A stretch of 64,000 bases of DNA, from positions 124,001 to 188,000 of the forward strand of contig NZ_LT546028.1 of assembly GCF_900078305.2 (NCBI RefSeq), written 5' to 3'. Below are positions 34,445-46,955 of this stretch, in pieces (the first letter of the stretch is position 1; each line of letters starts with the position of its first letter). The position numbers and the translations under genes are program-made. The notes under the pieces are model-generated. The model was not told the DNA's origin. It worked only from the letters and a program-made list of their open reading frames with translations, and did not search any database. Origin of the DNA: Corynebacterium bouchesdurhonense. GTDB taxonomy: Bacteria > Actinomycetota > Actinomycetes > Mycobacteriales > Mycobacteriaceae.

Positions 34445-35947
34445 TTACTCCGCGAGCTTCTTGGCGATGAGCTGGTTGACCTGGCCCGGGTCCGCCTTCC
34501 CCTGGGTGGCCTTCATGACGGCGCCCACAATCGCGCCGGTGACCTTGGTGTTGCCGGAGCGGTACTTCTCTACGATGTCCGGGTTGGCGGCCAGCGCCTC
34601 ATCCACGGCCTTCTCAATGGCACCGTCGTCGCGCACGACTTCCAGGCCGCGGGCCGAGACAACCTCGTCCACGGTGCCCTCGCCGGCGATGACACCGTCG
34701 ATGGCTTGGCGGCCCAGCTTGGTGGTCAGCTTGCCTTCCTTGACCAACTCCACCACGCGCGCTACGTCTGCCGGGGTGACACCGAGCGCGTCGAGGTCCT
34801 TGCCAGCCTCGTTGGCCTTGCCGTTGATGTAGCTGACCCACCATGCGCGGGCCTCGTCCGGGGTGGCGCCCGCCTCGACCGTGTCCACGATCAGGTCCAG
34901 CGCACCGGCGTTGACCAGGTCGCGGAACTCCTTCTCCGGCAGCTGCCATTCTTCCTGGATACGCGCGCGGCGCACCCACGGCAGCTCCGGCAGGGTCTGG
35001 CGGATCTCCTCCACCCACTCGGGCTTGGCAATTACCGGCGGCAGGTCCGGGTCGTTGAAGTAGCGGTAATCGGAGGCCTCCTCCTTGGGTCGGCCCTTGG
35101 AGGTAGTGCCGTCCTTTTCCTGGTAGTGGCGGGTCTCCTGCACGATCTCCTCGCCGTTGTCCAAAGCGGCGGCCTGGCGTTGCATCTCAAAACGCACGGC
35201 CTGCTCCACGGACTTGAGCGAGTTGATGTTCTTCGTCTCGGTGCGGGTGCCGAACTTCTCCTGGCCGATAGGGCGCAGGGACACGTTCGCGTCGCAGCGC
35301 ATGGAGCCCTGGTCCATGCGCGCGTCGGACACACCGAGGGCCTTCACCAGCTCGCGCAGCGCCCCCACGTAGGCCTTGGCCACCTCGGGGGCGCGCTCGC
35401 CGGCGCCGGTGATCGGCTTGGTCACGATCTCGATCAGGGGGATGCCGGCGCGGTTGCAGTCCACCAGCGACGCGGTAGCGCCCGTGATGCGCCCGGAGGA
35501 GGAGCCCAGGTGGGTGAGCTTGCCGGTGTCCTCCTCCATGTGGGCGCGCTCGATCTCCACCCGCCACTCCGTGCCGTCCTCCAGCACTACGTCCAGGTAG
35601 CCGTCGTACGCAATCGGCTCATCGTACTGCGAAATCTGGTAGTTCTTCGGCTGGTCCGGGTAAAAGTAGTTCTTACGCGCGAACCTGGAGCTTTCCGCGA
35701 TCTTGCAGTTCAGCGCGAGGCCGATCTTGATCGCCCACTCCACGCCCTTCGCGTTGACCACCGGCAGCGCGCCCGGAAGCCCCAGCGAGACCGGGTCAAC
35801 GTTCGAGTTCGGCTCCGCGCCGAAGTGGGCGGAGGAGGTGGAGAACATTTTCGTCTCGGTGGCCAGCTCGACGTGGACCTCGAGCCCCATCACCGGGTCG
35901 TATTTCTCCAGCACCTCGTCGTAATCCATCAGGTCGTACGCAGTCAT
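34445..35947 (-). CDS. gatB: Asp-tRNA(Asn)/Glu-tRNA(Gln) amidotransferase subunit B
   Basis: A 500-residue protein with the GatB core ([31 protein letters not shown] segment) and a YqeY-like C-terminal tail ([20 protein letters not shown]). It binds misacylated tRNA and phosphorylates it before amidation by GatA. It is separated from gatCA by pfkA and inserted genes, in the same order as M. tuberculosis Rv3009c-Rv3012c. Confidence 0.97.
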   Translation of the reverse strand: MTAYDLMDYDEVLEKYDPVMGLEVHVELATETKMFSTSSAHFGAEPNSNVDPVSLGLPGALPVVNAKGVEWAIKIGLALNCKIAESSRFARKNYFYPDQPKNYQISQYDEPIAYDGYLDVVLEDGTEWRVEIERAHMEEDTGKLTHLGSSSGRITGATASLVDCNRAGIPLIEIVTKPITGAGERAPEVAKAYVGALRELVKALGVSDARMDQGSMRCDANVSLRPIGQEKFGTRTETKNINSLKSVEQAVRFEMQRQAAALDNGEEIVQETRHYQEKDGTTSKGRPKEEASDYRYFNDPDLPPVIAKPEWVEEIRQTLPELPWVRRARIQEEWQLPEKEFRDLVNAGALDLIVDTVEAGATPDEARAWWVSYINGKANEAGKDLDALGVTPADVARVVELVKEGKLTTKLGRQAIDGVIAGEGTVDEVVSARGLEVVRDDGAIEKAVDEALAANPDIVEKYRSGNTKVTGAIVGAVMKATQGKADPGQVNQLIAKKLAE

Positions 35948-35958
35948 GGTTGCCTATT

Positions 35959-36537
35959 CTAATGCGCCGGTTGCGCGAGCCGCGCCTGCAGCCCCGCCTT
36001 CACCTCCGGCCACTCGAAGTCCAAAATGGAGTACACGCACGTGTCGCGCACCAGGCCGGATTTCAGCACCTTGTGGCGGCGCAGCACTCCGTCCAGCTTG
36101 GCCCCGAGCTTCTCAATCGCGGCGCGGGACTGGTGGTTCATGAAATGGGTGCGGATCTCCACCCGCCCGCACCCGAGATCTTCGAAGGCGCGCGTCAGAA
36201 GCAGCAGCTTCGCGGCCGGGTTCACGGCCGTGCCCTGATACTCTTCACCGATCCACGTCGATCCAACTTCCAGGCTCCGGTTCGGCGGGTCGATGTGCAG
36301 ATACGTGGTCACGCCCACCGCGCGTCCGTCGGGGGCGACGATTGCCCACGCGACTCGGTTTTCGCTAAGAAGCATGTGCTCGATCATCCCCTTCACCTCT
36401 CCGGGCGCCGGAATATGGTCTTGGTACCACAGCGTGTGCAAGTCCCCCACCGCCGCCGCAAGGTCGGCTGCGTGGCCTAGCGCGAGCGGTTCCAACCTGA
36501 CGTGAAAGTTTTCAAGAACGGGCGCATCGAGGTACAT
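35959..36537 (-). CDS. GNAT-family N-acetyltransferase (RimJ/RimL-like)
   Basis: A 192-residue protein starting MYLDAPVLENFHVRLEPLAL. The acetyl-CoA site region is EVGSTWIGEEYQGTAVNPAA, followed by FEDLGCGRVEIRTHFMNHQS and RAAIEKLGAKLDGVLR, the usual RimL endings. It ends 11 bp before gatB. The substrate is unknown. Confidence 0.85.
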   Translation of the reverse strand: MYLDAPVLENFHVRLEPLALGHAADLAAAVGDLHTLWYQDHIPAPGEVKGMIEHMLLSENRVAWAIVAPDGRAVGVTTYLHIDPPNRSLEVGSTWIGEEYQGTAVNPAAKLLLLTRAFEDLGCGRVEIRTHFMNHQSRAAIEKLGAKLDGVLRRHKVLKSGLVRDTCVYSILDFEWPEVKAGLQARLAQPAH

Positions 36538-36569
36538 AGGGCAAGGCTACAGCTCACCTCGCAGTCCCA

Positions 36570-37562
36570 TTACACTGTGGCGTTTTTGCGGTCCTTCGCC
36601 CGGAAGAACATGGCCAACAGCGCGCCGGAGAGGTTGTGCCACACCGAAAAGACCGCGGCGGGCAGCGCGGCGAGCGGGCTGAAATGCGCGGCCGCGAGGG
36701 TGGCCGCCATGCCGGAGTTCTGCATTCCCACCTCCACTGCCATGGTGCGCGCAGATGTTTCCGGCTGCCCGGTCACTTTGCCGGTGAGGTAGCCCAGCAG
36801 GTAGCCCATCACGTTGTGGATGACCACAGCGGCGAGCACGATCAGGCCGGCCTGAACCAGCTTCTCGCGGGAGCCGAACACAACGTTGGCCACGATCATG
36901 GAGATCGCAATAACGGAAACCCACGGCAGCGCGGGCAGAACCGCCTCGACAAGTTTCGGAGCGAAGACGTTGATCAGGATGCCGAGCGTGACGGGCACAA
37001 GCACCATTTTTACAATCGAGACGGCCATCGCCCCGGCGCTGACCGGCATTTGCTGGCCCGCGAGCCAGAGGGTGAGCAGCGGGGTCATGATCGGCGCGAG
37101 CAGCGTGGATACGGCGGTCATGGTGACGGAGAGCGCCACGTCGCCCCGCGCCAGGTAGCTGACCACGTTGGAAGACGTACCGCCTGGGGCGCATCCGACC
37201 AAGATGACGCCCGCGGCCAGCTCGGGTGGCAGGTGCAGCAGTTTGGTCACCACCACCGCGATGACGGGCATGATGACAAACTGCGCCACCACGCCGATGA
37301 CCACGGGCAGCGGCCGCTTGGCAATGAGGGCGAAGTCGGCGGCCTTGAGAGTGAGCCCCATGCCGAACATGACGATACCCAGCAGCCAGGTGGTCCAACC
37401 GGAGATCGGCTCCACCACCGCGGGGGCAAGGTAGCCGAGCAAGCCTCCGATAATCACCAGCACCGGGAATCCGAGGGTGGCGAGGAACGCGGAGCGGTCT
37501 TGGGTCGAGGCAGCGTTTGCTGATTGCGCGCCTGAAGTTGGCTCGTGTTGCGGTTCTTCCAT
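36570..37562 (-). CDS. Bile acid:sodium symporter-family (BASS/SBF) transporter
   Basis: A 330-residue membrane protein starting MEEPQHEPTSGAQSANAAST, with about nine helices. It has the SBF signatures GIVMFGMGLTLKAADF and VILVGCAPGGTSSNVVSYLA with the Na+-site residues of the crossover helices, and MAVEVGMQNSGMAATLAAAH. A GTG seven codons upstream is possible. The family exports or imports organic anions such as pantoate or pyruvate; the substrate here cannot be told. Confidence 0.88.
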   Translation of the reverse strand: MEEPQHEPTSGAQSANAASTQDRSAFLATLGFPVLVIIGGLLGYLAPAVVEPISGWTTWLLGIVMFGMGLTLKAADFALIAKRPLPVVIGVVAQFVIMPVIAVVVTKLLHLPPELAAGVILVGCAPGGTSSNVVSYLARGDVALSVTMTAVSTLLAPIMTPLLTLWLAGQQMPVSAGAMAVSIVKMVLVPVTLGILINVFAPKLVEAVLPALPWVSVIAISMIVANVVFGSREKLVQAGLIVLAAVVIHNVMGYLLGYLTGKVTGQPETSARTMAVEVGMQNSGMAATLAAAHFSPLAALPAAVFSVWHNLSGALLAMFFRAKDRKNATV

Positions 37563-37636
37563 AGTGTGGAACAGTACTCCCACATAATGGACGTTTTGCC
37601 GTCACCCCCGCGCCGCCACACTGACGACTGCGCCAA

Positions 37637-37701
37637 AACTCGAAACCTGCAGCTCGAAAAGACCGGTTTTAGGGGCGTTAACGAGCTGCAGGTTTCGAGT
37701 T
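37637..37701. repeat. Inverted-repeat element A, 20-bp perfect arms
   Basis: Arms 37637-37656 and 37682-37701 (AACTCGAAACCTGCAGCTCG and its complement) pair perfectly around a 25-nt loop that contains ACCGGT. It sits after the mug gene on the minus strand. It shares AAAACTCG, TTAACGAGCTGC and TTTCGAGTTCCG with the element at 47927-47999. Confidence 0.8.
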
Positions 37702-37748
37702 CCGCGGCGCTGCGCCGGAGCCCGCGCCGCCGAAGGAAGCCGGGCGGG

Positions 37749-38261
37749 CTAGCGCAGGGAGTCCCAGACCTCGCGGTAGCTCGCGGCGAGCGTGTCCACC
37801 GTCTCGTGAGCGTTGAGGCCAGAGGGGTTGCCCACCACCCACACGGCGGCGCCGCCGATGCGCTCGGGTTGGGGGCCGCGGGTGGCTCTGGGGCGTCGAA
37901 AAGCAATGCGGTACGCGCCGATACCTGCAACCATGAGCGCCTGCGGCTGGTAGCGCTCCGCCTTCGCGGCAAGCGCCGCGCCGCCGTCGCGCAGCTCCAC
38001 GTTGTCCAGCTCGCTCGCGCGGGCGGTGTAGCGGTTGACAATGTTGGTGAAGCCGATGCCCCGGCCGTAGAGCATCTGCTCGTCCGCCGGGCTGAGTCCA
38101 TCGCGGGCATCAACCAAGTACGGCGTCATGCCGGCGGCGTGCAGCGCGGGCCAAAAGCGGTTGCCCGGGTAGGCGAAGGGGGCATCCACCTCCTCGGAGC
38201 GGCCGCCGGGGTTGATGCCCACGATCCAGAGCTTCGCGTCAGCGAGATTTCGGTCGTGCAT
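37749..38261 (-). CDS. mug: G/T(U) mismatch-specific DNA glycosylase
   Basis: A 170-residue protein starting MHDRNLADAKLWIVGINPGG. It has the Mug/TDG motifs VGINPG (about residues 14-19) and GNPSGLNAH (about 144-152). It removes uracil or thymine opposite guanine. Residues around 118 (IAFRRPRATRG) are encoded partly by a dispersed motif copy. It ends 11 bp upstream of the next gene start. Confidence 0.85.
   Translation of the reverse strand: MHDRNLADAKLWIVGINPGGRSEEVDAPFAYPGNRFWPALHAAGMTPYLVDARDGLSPADEQMLYGRGIGFTNIVNRYTARASELDNVELRDGGAALAAKAERYQPQALMVAGIGAYRIAFRRPRATRGPQPERIGGAAVWVVGNPSGLNAHETVDTLAASYREVWDSLR
37895..37904 (+). repeat. Dispersed motif copy 4 (forward, GTCGAAAAGC)
   Basis: Inside mug, where it encodes AFRR on the minus strand. 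Confidence 0.6.
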
Positions 38262-38271
38262 AACCGGGGCT

Positions 38272-39303
38272 CTAGCCGAACATGCTGCGGGCGGTGCGGT
38301 ACCGCTCCTCCGGCACCTGCTTCAAGTGCGCCACCGCGCTCTCCAGCGGCACGAGGTCAATGTTTTCGCCGTGCAGCGCCACGCAGGTGTTGAAGTTGCC
38401 CTCGTGCGCGGCCCGGGCGGCGTGCACGCCGTAGCGGGTGGCCAGCACGCGGTCATACGCCGTGGGGGTGCCGCCGCGCTGGATGTGGCCGAGCACCGTG
38501 GTGCGCACGTCGTAGCCCAGGCGCTGCTTGATCTCGTCGGCGATGATCTGGCCCATGCCGTTGAAGGTGATGTGGCCGAACTGGTCCTCCTCGCCCAAGC
38601 CGGCATCCATCGTGCCCTCCTTCGGCACCGCGCCCTCGGCGACCACGATGATGCCGTACTTCTCCCCCATCTGGAAGCGGCGCTCCATGGCCTTGCAGAT
38701 CTCGTCGATGTCGAAGGGCTCCTCCGGGATCACCGTGTAGTGAGCCCCGCCGGCCATGCCCGCGTGCAGCGCGATCCATCCCACGTGGCGGCCCATCACC
38801 TCGACGATGAGGATGCGGTTGTGGGATTCCGCCGTGGTGTGGAGGCGGTCGATCGCGTCCGTGGCCACGGATACGGCGGTGTCGAACCCGAAGGTGTAGT
38901 CGGTGGCCGCGACGTCGTTGTCGATGGTCTTGGGTACCCCCACCACCGGGATCCCGTTGTCCGCGAGCCACTTCGCACCCTTCAGCGTGCCCTCGCCGCC
39001 AATGGCGATCAGCGCGTCCACGCCGGCGTCCTCGAGGTTGGCATTGATCTGGTCCAGGCCCGCCTTGAACTTGTCCGGATGCAGGCGGCCCGTGCCCAGG
39101 ATGGTGCCGCCGCGCAGCAGGATGGAGTCGATGTACGCGTCGTCGTACAGGTCCACCCTGCGGTCCTCCATGAGTCCCACCCAGCCGTCAAGGTAGCCCA
39201 CCACGGTGGAGCCGTACTCCGCATTCGCCGTGCGGACAATGCCGCGGATCACGGCATTGAGCCCGGGGCAGTCACCGCCAGAGGTCAACGTGGCAAGTCG
39301 CAT
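38272..39303 (-). CDS. pfkA: 6-phosphofructokinase
   Basis: A 343-residue enzyme starting [20 protein letters not shown]. Catalytic TIDNDV (about residue 125-130) and GGEGTLKGA are present. Compared with E. coli numbering it has Gly104 with Lys124 (VPKTIDND), the combination of actinobacterial ATP-dependent group III enzymes; an Asp104/Lys124 pair would suggest PPi. TAGGGT seven bases before the ATG supports this start over the GTG three codons upstream. Confidence 0.95.
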   Translation of the reverse strand: MRLATLTSGGDCPGLNAVIRGIVRTANAEYGSTVVGYLDGWVGLMEDRRVDLYDDAYIDSILLRGGTILGTGRLHPDKFKAGLDQINANLEDAGVDALIAIGGEGTLKGAKWLADNGIPVVGVPKTIDNDVAATDYTFGFDTAVSVATDAIDRLHTTAESHNRILIVEVMGRHVGWIALHAGMAGGAHYTVIPEEPFDIDEICKAMERRFQMGEKYGIIVVAEGAVPKEGTMDAGLGEEDQFGHITFNGMGQIIADEIKQRLGYDVRTTVLGHIQRGGTPTAYDRVLATRYGVHAARAAHEGNFNTCVALHGENIDLVPLESAVAHLKQVPEERYRTARSMFG

Positions 39304-39313
39304 ACACTTCACC

Positions 39314-40639
39314 CTAGCGCGCAGTTGGGGAGCTCGCGCGGGGCTTCATGCTTATCGACGCCACCGCCCCCACCACCATCGCCCCCACCGGCAAAGCGAG
39401 TGCGCGGCCGGCGGTATCCGCGACATCCCCCGCCGCGAGCACGGCACCCACCAGCGCCACGCCGATGACGCTACCCACCTGTCGCGCGGTGTTGTACAGG
39501 CCCGACGCCGCGCCGGTCTCGTGCTCCGCTATGCCGCGCATAGTCACCGCGGCGTTCGGCGCCCACACGAAGGCTCCGCCGATGCCCAGCAGGGATGTCA
39601 CGGCCGCAAACCACCACAACCCCGCGCCCGCCTGGATTAGCGCGACGCCCAGCCCCAGGCCCGCAGCGCTGACCGCGAACCCCGCAGCGGAGAGCTTGCC
39701 CGGGTCCAGGCGGTCCGCCAGGTGGCCGGCGATCGGCGTGAGCACCAGGGCGAACACCGACATCGGCGCCGTGATCAGGCCAGAGCTCGCGGGCGAGGCT
39801 CCCGCCACCGTTTGCAGCCAGTACATCAACGGAATGAACATGGAGGCGACGGTGAACCCCATCATCGCCACCCCGAGCGTGCCGAGCGCGAAGGAGCGCT
39901 GGCGCATGAGACCGAGCGGGAGGAACCCGTGGTCCTCGCCCGCGATAGCGGAGGCCACCAGCACGACCAGGCACCCCACGCCGACCAGGGCCGTGGACAG
40001 GTGGCCGAACTGCAGGCCGTAGACCAGGCACCCAAGGCCCGCGAAGGAGAGCACCACCGGCATAAGGTGCACCCGCTGGCCCGTCGTGCGCAGGCGCGGC
40101 AGGGCAACGAGCCCTGCAACCAGCGCGGCCGCGCCGACGCCAGCTTGGGCGAAGAAGGCCGCGCGCCAGCCCTGCGCCTGGGCGATCGCGCCGCCGGCCA
40201 CAGGCCCAATCAACGACGCCACCGAGCCGATCACGCCCCAGGCAGCGAACGCCTTGCCCTGGGCATCCGGGGCGAACACCCGCGGGATGAGCCCGAAGGC
40301 CTGCGGGAGGAACAGGCCCGCGCCGAAGCCCTGCAGCCCCCGGGCGGCGATCAGCGCGCCGAAGGACCACGACGCGCCCGCGAGCGCGAGCCCGGCGACG
40401 TAGACGGCCAGCCCGGCGAGGAAGACTCGGCGCTGCCCGTGGGCGTCGCCAAGCCGGCCCGCCGCGGGCATCGGCGCCACGGTGGAGAGCAGGTACACGC
40501 TGGTCAGCCACACCGCGCCGCTGACGTCGAAAGGCAGAAGCGGCGTGATGACCGGCATGAACCCCTGGTCAATGAGCACAAGAAAATACCCCGCGGCGAG
40601 CGCCGCGAGGGTATTCCAGGGGTTAGCGGCCGGCTTCAA
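39314..40639 (-). CDS. MFS drug exporter (DHA2/EmrB-QacA-like)
   Basis: A 441-residue protein with about 14 transmembrane segments. Begins with TTG ([20 protein letters not shown]) overlapping the gatA stop by 17 bp. It has the motif A-like [16 protein letters not shown] and motif C-like [14 protein letters not shown]. It probably expels drugs. Substrate is unknown. An in-frame later start is possible because no clear ribosome site is seen. Confidence 0.85.
   Translation of the reverse strand: MKPAANPWNTLAALAAGYFLVLIDQGFMPVITPLLPFDVSGAVWLTSVYLLSTVAPMPAAGRLGDAHGQRRVFLAGLAVYVAGLALAGASWSFGALIAARGLQGFGAGLFLPQAFGLIPRVFAPDAQGKAFAAWGVIGSVASLIGPVAGGAIAQAQGWRAAFFAQAGVGAAALVAGLVALPRLRTTGQRVHLMPVVLSFAGLGCLVYGLQFGHLSTALVGVGCLVVLVASAIAGEDHGFLPLGLMRQRSFALGTLGVAMMGFTVASMFIPLMYWLQTVAGASPASSGLITAPMSVFALVLTPIAGHLADRLDPGKLSAAGFAVSAAGLGLGVALIQAGAGLWWFAAVTSLLGIGGAFVWAPNAAVTMRGIAEHETGAASGLYNTARQVGSVIGVALVGAVLAAGDVADTAGRALALPVGAMVVGAVASISMKPRASSPTAR
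39350..39359 (-). repeat. Dispersed motif copy 5 (reverse, GCTTATCGAC)
   Basis: At the 3' end of the MFS gene, where it encodes the SIS of ASISMKP. Confidence 0.6.
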
Positions 40640-42104
40640 ACGCGGCGCCCACCTTGTAGAGGCGATCGTCCTCGAAGGCCGGGGCGATCAGCTGCAGGCC
40701 CACCGGCAGGCCGGTGTCCGCCGCGTTGCCCGCGGGCACGGACATGCCGGGCAGGCCGGCGAGGTTCAGCGGCAGCGTGAACAGGTCGAAGTTGTACATG
40801 GCCAGCGGGTCATCCACCTTCTCCCCCAGCTTGAACGCGGTGGTGGGTACGGCCGGGCCGGCGATAACGTCCACCTGCTCGAAGGCGCGCTGGAAGTCCT
40901 GCGCGATGAGCGTGCGCACGCGCTGCGCTTGCAGGTAGTAGGCGTCGTAGTAGCCCACGGACAGGGCGTAGGTGCCCATGATCACGCGGCGCTTGACCTC
41001 GGGGCCGAAGCCCTCGCCGCGGGACTGCGCCATGACCTCCTCGGCGGAGTGCTTGCCGTCGTCGCCTGCGCGCAGGCCGTAGCGCATGCCATCGAAGCGG
41101 GCGAGGTTGGAGGACACCTCGGACATCTGAATGATGTAGTAGGCGCCCATCACGTCGTCGAAGCTGGGGCAATCCACCTCGACGATCTCGGCGCCCTGGC
41201 GCTCGAGCTGCGCGAAGGCCTCGTCGATGCGCTCGCGCACGCCGTCCTGGGTGCCCGGGCGGTCGAACTGCTTGACGCGGCCGATCCTCACGCCGCTCAA
41301 GTTTCCGGACGCGCCCTCGCGCGCGGCGTCCGCCAGCGCCTTGACCGGGGAGTCCACGCTGGTGGCGTCGAACTCGTCGTGGCCGCCGATGATCTCGTGC
41401 AGCAGCGCGGTGTCCAGCACCGTGTTCGCGCAGGGACCCACCTGGTCCAGCGAGGACGCGCAGGCGATGACTCCGTATCGCGACACGCCGCCGTAGGTCG
41501 GCTTGACACCCACCGTGCCGGTGAGCGACGCGGGCTGGCGGATGGAGCCGCCCGTGTCGGTGCCGATACCCAGCGGCGCCTGGCCGGCCGCGAGCGCCGC
41601 GGCGGTGCCGCCGCCCGAGCCGCCCGGCACGCGCTCGAGGTCATGCGGGTTCTTCGTTGCCTGGTAGGCGGAGTTCTCAGTGGAGGAGCCCATGGCGAAC
41701 TCGTCCAGGTTGGTCTTCCCCAGGATGGGGATGCCGGCAGCGCGCAGCTTGGCCACCACGGTTGCGTCGTAGGGGCTGATGTAGCCCTCGAGCATCTTGG
41801 AGGCGGCGGTGGTCGGCGCGTCGGTGGTCACCAGCAGGTCTTTGAGCGCCAGCGGCACACCCGCCAGCGCGGAGGCGGGCTCGCGGCCCTCCTTCACCTG
41901 CGCGTCCACCTCGTCGGCCGCTGCCAGCGCGGCCTCGGCGCCGACGTGGAGGAAGGCCTTGATCTCGCTATCGGTCTCGTCGATGCGGTCGAGGAACGCC
42001 TGGGTGACCTGGCGGGAGGTCACCTCGCCTGCCTGGATCATCCGTGCGAGCTCGTGGGCTGGCTTGGACACGAGCCCCTCGTGCGGGAGCGTGTACTCGG
42101 TCAT
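40623..42104 (-). CDS. gatA: Asp-tRNA(Asn)/Glu-tRNA(Gln) amidotransferase subunit A
   Basis: A 493-residue amidase-signature protein starting [20 protein letters not shown]. The Ser-cisSer-Lys triad is visible: Lys in [10 protein letters not shown] (about 83), cis-Ser in [13 protein letters not shown] (about 163) and nucleophile Ser in [13 protein letters not shown] (about 187). It supplies ammonia from glutamine. It follows gatC directly. Confidence 0.97.
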   Translation of the reverse strand: MTEYTLPHEGLVSKPAHELARMIQAGEVTSRQVTQAFLDRIDETDSEIKAFLHVGAEAALAAADEVDAQVKEGREPASALAGVPLALKDLLVTTDAPTTAASKMLEGYISPYDATVVAKLRAAGIPILGKTNLDEFAMGSSTENSAYQATKNPHDLERVPGGSGGGTAAALAAGQAPLGIGTDTGGSIRQPASLTGTVGVKPTYGGVSRYGVIACASSLDQVGPCANTVLDTALLHEIIGGHDEFDATSVDSPVKALADAAREGASGNLSGVRIGRVKQFDRPGTQDGVRERIDEAFAQLERQGAEIVEVDCPSFDDVMGAYYIIQMSEVSSNLARFDGMRYGLRAGDDGKHSAEEVMAQSRGEGFGPEVKRRVIMGTYALSVGYYDAYYLQAQRVRTLIAQDFQRAFEQVDVIAGPAVPTTAFKLGEKVDDPLAMYNFDLFTLPLNLAGLPGMSVPAGNAADTGLPVGLQLIAPAFEDDRLYKVGAAFEAGR

Positions 42105-42407
42105 TTACTCTCCACCCTCTCCGAGAATCTGGGGAACCACAAAACGGTCGTCCTGGGCCGCGGGCGCCTGGTCCAGCGCCTGCTCCTGGGTCAGCGTGGT
42201 GCGCTGAACGTCCGCGCGCATGCCCGCCTCGATGGAGTGCGGGTGGCTCATCGGGGTCACGCCCTTGGTGTCCACCTGCTGCACCTTCGACACCGCGTCA
42301 ATAATGGTGTCCAGCTGCTGGGAAATCTGGTCCAGCTCTTCCTCATTGAGCGCGATACGCGCCAGGCGTGCGATGCGGGAGACCTCATCGCGTGAAAACT
42401 CAGCCAA
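42105..42407 (-). CDS. gatC: Asp-tRNA(Asn)/Glu-tRNA(Gln) amidotransferase subunit C
   Basis: A 100-residue helical protein starting MAEFSRDEVSRIARLARIAL. The pattern V.(R)IA.LARIAL..EE and the C-terminal LR.D-type segment (RADVQRTTLTQEQALDQAP) are typical GatC. It wraps around GatA and stabilises the complex. The stop is immediately before the gatA ATG (TAAATG). Confidence 0.95.
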   Translation of the reverse strand: MAEFSRDEVSRIARLARIALNEEELDQISQQLDTIIDAVSKVQQVDTKGVTPMSHPHSIEAGMRADVQRTTLTQEQALDQAPAAQDDRFVVPQILGEGGE

Positions 42408-42504
42408 GGTGATTCCAATCCTCTCGCGGGTTTAGCTAACGGGGCCCAATCCTACGGCACGCCCGCCGCCGCGCCTTTGGCCGGGGAGCGAAGATGGCCG
42501 GTGT

Positions 42505-42510
42505 TATAAA
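42505..42510 (+). promoter_or_regulatory. -10 of the ACT-domain gene, leaderless
   Basis: TATAAA ends 7 bases before the ATG at 42518. It supports that start over an ATG eight codons upstream. Confidence 0.65.
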
Positions 42511-42517
42511 TGTGGGC

Positions 42518-43183
42518 ATGTCTTATCTCATCCGCGTATCGCTGCCGGACGTCCCCGGCAGCCTCGGCGAGCTCGCGGTCGCGTTCGGCCTCGCCGACGC
42601 GAACATCCAGTCCGTGGACATCGTGCAGACGGGCACGGACGGCCCCGTCACCGACGATATCGTGGTCTCGCTGCCCCCCGGCACGATGGTGGACGCAGTG
42701 GTCACCGCCGCTGCCTCGGTGGACGGCGCGGAGGTGGATTCAATCCGCCCGTTTACCGGCCGGGTCGACCGCCGCGAGCAGGTGCAGATGCTCGCGCGGA
42801 TCGCGCGCCAATCCACCAACCTCTCCTCCGCCATGGAGGAGCTTGTGGACGTCATGCCCCGCACCATGACCTCCTCGTGGGCGGTGGTGCTGCGCAACAC
42901 CGCCTCCGGCTTGGTGCGGGTGGCAGCCTCGCAGGCAGCCCCGGCGGACGACGGCTCCTCGCCCCACATGCTCGACGTGGACGGCCCGCGCATCCTGTTC
43001 CAGGACACGGACACCTGGATGCCCGGCAGCTGGAGCCTGCTCGACACCGCCTTGGCCATCACCCCGCTCGACGGCACGGACCTAGTGCTGGTGGTCGGCC
43101 GCATCGGCGGCCCGGACTTCCTCGCCTCCGAAGTCTCCCAGATCGGCGACCTCGGCTGCATCATCGGCGCGATTTTGCGGTAG
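42518..43183 (+). CDS. ACT-domain protein (Rv3013-like)
   Basis: A 221-residue protein starting MSYLIRVSLPDVPGSLGELA. The N-terminal ACT domain (about 1-75) has the ligand-loop pattern LPDVPGSLGELAVAF. The remaining part is a conserved actinobacterial domain of unknown role. It lies between gatC and ligA, as in M. tuberculosis. It may sense an amino acid; the ligand is not known. Confidence 0.85.
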   Translation: MSYLIRVSLPDVPGSLGELAVAFGLADANIQSVDIVQTGTDGPVTDDIVVSLPPGTMVDAVVTAAASVDGAEVDSIRPFTGRVDRREQVQMLARIARQSTNLSSAMEELVDVMPRTMTSSWAVVLRNTASGLVRVAASQAAPADDGSSPHMLDVDGPRILFQDTDTWMPGSWSLLDTALAITPLDGTDLVLVVGRIGGPDFLASEVSQIGDLGCIIGAILR

Positions 43184-43198
43184 CCCCGGGCTTTCGGG

Positions 43199-45343
<2,145 letters not shown>

Positions 45344-46084
45344 CTAATCCTGGTGAAGGGCGAAAACGCGGGAGGTGATGCTCGGCGCGTCCTTGATGTT
45401 GGCCGGGCCAACAACGATCACTGCTCCGGTCGCCGGGACTTCGGCCAGGTTGGCCAGTACCTCCACCTGGTAGATGTTCTGCTCCAGCACGTACAGCTCA
45501 CCGTAGAGGAATCCGCTCTCCGCCATTGCGACACCCGGGTCAGTATCGAGGGTCTCATGCCCCACCGCCGCTACCTTGCGGTCCTCCACCAGGAACTTCA
45601 ACGCGTCAAGCGACCAGCCCGGCGTGTGCTGGACGCCCTGCTCGTCCAGGTTCACAAACGCTTCTGGGTCATCCCAGCGCTTGGACCAGTCGCTGGAGAA
45701 CGCAACGAAACTGCCCTCCGCGATCTGGCCATGCTCTGCCTCGAACTGCTTAATCGCGTCGACGGTCACCGCGTAATCCGGGTTCGCGGCCACCTCCTCC
45801 TCGAGGTGCAGTACATACAGCGGGAGGACCAGCTCGTCCACTCCGATCTCGGACACCAGCCGCTTGCCCGCGGCGAAGTGCCCCGGGGCATCGATGTGCG
45901 TGCCGTATGGGGTGGCGAAGGTGTACTCCTTGGCAAAGAACCGATCCTCCTCGATCGTCCGAATCGTCCGCTCCTGCATCGGCTCGAACGCGGCGAAACG
46001 AGGGATTCCAGGGTGCACCTGGTGGGTCAGGTCCACTCGCTTGGCGTTGAGGATCTGAGATTGGAAGTCATTGAGTTGTGCCAC
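45344..46084 (-). CDS. Cyclase/kynurenine-formamidase-family metal hydrolase
   Basis: A 246-residue protein starting VAQLNDFQSQILNAKRVDLT (GTG). It has the metal site YGTHIDAPGHF (about residues 60-70), in the HxGTHxDxPxH pattern of this family, and a terminal segment with VGPANIKDAPSITSRVFAL. Family members cleave amides or cyclise; substrate is unknown. It reads against the exonuclease from a shared 154-bp region. Confidence 0.88.
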   Translation of the reverse strand: MAQLNDFQSQILNAKRVDLTHQVHPGIPRFAAFEPMQERTIRTIEEDRFFAKEYTFATPYGTHIDAPGHFAAGKRLVSEIGVDELVLPLYVLHLEEEVAANPDYAVTVDAIKQFEAEHGQIAEGSFVAFSSDWSKRWDDPEAFVNLDEQGVQHTPGWSLDALKFLVEDRKVAAVGHETLDTDPGVAMAESGFLYGELYVLEQNIYQVEVLANLAEVPATGAVIVVGPANIKDAPSITSRVFALHQD

Positions 46085-46127
46085 GGTGTAAGCCGCCTTT
46101 CTTTGGTTCAGCGTCGGTAATCCCTCG

Positions 46128-46156
46128 ACTATCCACCACTAGACCGCTCGGTACAA
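46128..46156 (-). promoter_or_regulatory. Promoter of the cyclase-family gene
   Basis: TTGTAC (46156-46151) and GATAGT (46133-46128) are 17 bases apart on the minus strand, about 45 bases before the start. Confidence 0.55.
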
Positions 46157-46225
46157 TAATTGCATTCAGGCTTGCCCAACCGGCGCTGTTCGAACAAGCC
46201 GAACGGGGTGCGTGGGGTGCCTCGA

Positions 46226-46231
46226 TACAAT
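46226..46231 (+). promoter_or_regulatory. -10 of the exonuclease gene, leaderless
   Basis: TACAAT ends 7 bases before the ATG at 46239, which selects this start over ATGs upstream. Confidence 0.65.
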
Positions 46232-46238
46232 GGCGCAC

Positions 46239-46922
46239 ATGGCTCCCGCACCCGGCGCATTCAACGCGTCCCGCATGCTCTCGTTCGACCTCGAGACCAC
46301 GTCCGCGAATGCGCTCGAGGCGCGCATTGTCACCAGCGCCCTGGTGCGGATCGACGGAAAGGACGTAACCGCGAAGGAGACCCTCGCCGACCCGGGCGTG
46401 GAGATCCCAGAGGAGGCCGCCTCAGTCCACGGCATCACCACTGAGAAGGCCCGCGCGGAGGGCCGGGACCACGTGGAAGTCTTACGAGAAACTGTCGCCG
46501 CAATCAAGCAGGCATGGGAGGACGGGCTTACCCTCGTGGTCTTTAACGCCCCGTATGACCTCACTATTCTTCGCCGTCTCACCGGTGATTTCACCATCAC
46601 CGGCCCGGTGTATGATCCGCTGCTCATTGACCGCGCGAAGGATCGCTACCGCAAAGGTCGCCGCAATCTCACCGCGCTCTCCGAGTTCTACGGGGTGCGC
46701 CTCGACAACGCGCACGAGGCCACCTCAGATGCGATGGCCGCCGCTCGCATTGCCTGGAAGCAGGTCCGCAGGTGGCCGGAGCTTGCAGACATGAGCACTG
46801 GCGACCTTATGGAGTACCAGGCCGTTGAGTACTACCACCTCCAGGACAATTTGCGGAAGTACTTCGAATCCCAAGGCCGCAACACCAAGGGGTTCTCCTC
46901 AAGCTGGCCGATGCAGGGGTAG
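46239..46922 (+). CDS. DEDDh 3'-5' exonuclease (DnaQ-like)
   Basis: A 227-residue protein starting MAPAPGAFNASRMLSFDLET. Exo motifs: FDLETTS (I, about residue 16), VFNAPYDLTIL (II, about 100) and HEATSDAMAA (III, His and Asp, about 166). It resembles the exonuclease subunit of DNA polymerase III or RNase T-like trimming nucleases. No polymerase gene is near. The actual substrate is open. Confidence 0.9.
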   Translation: MAPAPGAFNASRMLSFDLETTSANALEARIVTSALVRIDGKDVTAKETLADPGVEIPEEAASVHGITTEKARAEGRDHVEVLRETVAAIKQAWEDGLTLVVFNAPYDLTILRRLTGDFTITGPVYDPLLIDRAKDRYRKGRRNLTALSEFYGVRLDNAHEATSDAMAAARIAWKQVRRWPELADMSTGDLMEYQAVEYYHLQDNLRKYFESQGRNTKGFSSSWPMQG

Positions 46923-46955
46923 AAAGTTAGTATGCGCGGCAGAAATGCCGACCGT

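Noticed and set aside
36950..36960. CTCGACAAGTTT in the BASS gene as a motif copy
   Set aside because: Two consensus bases differ.
40482..42395. Plus-strand open frame of 637 codons
   Set aside because: Antisense of gatA, gatC and part of the MFS gene.
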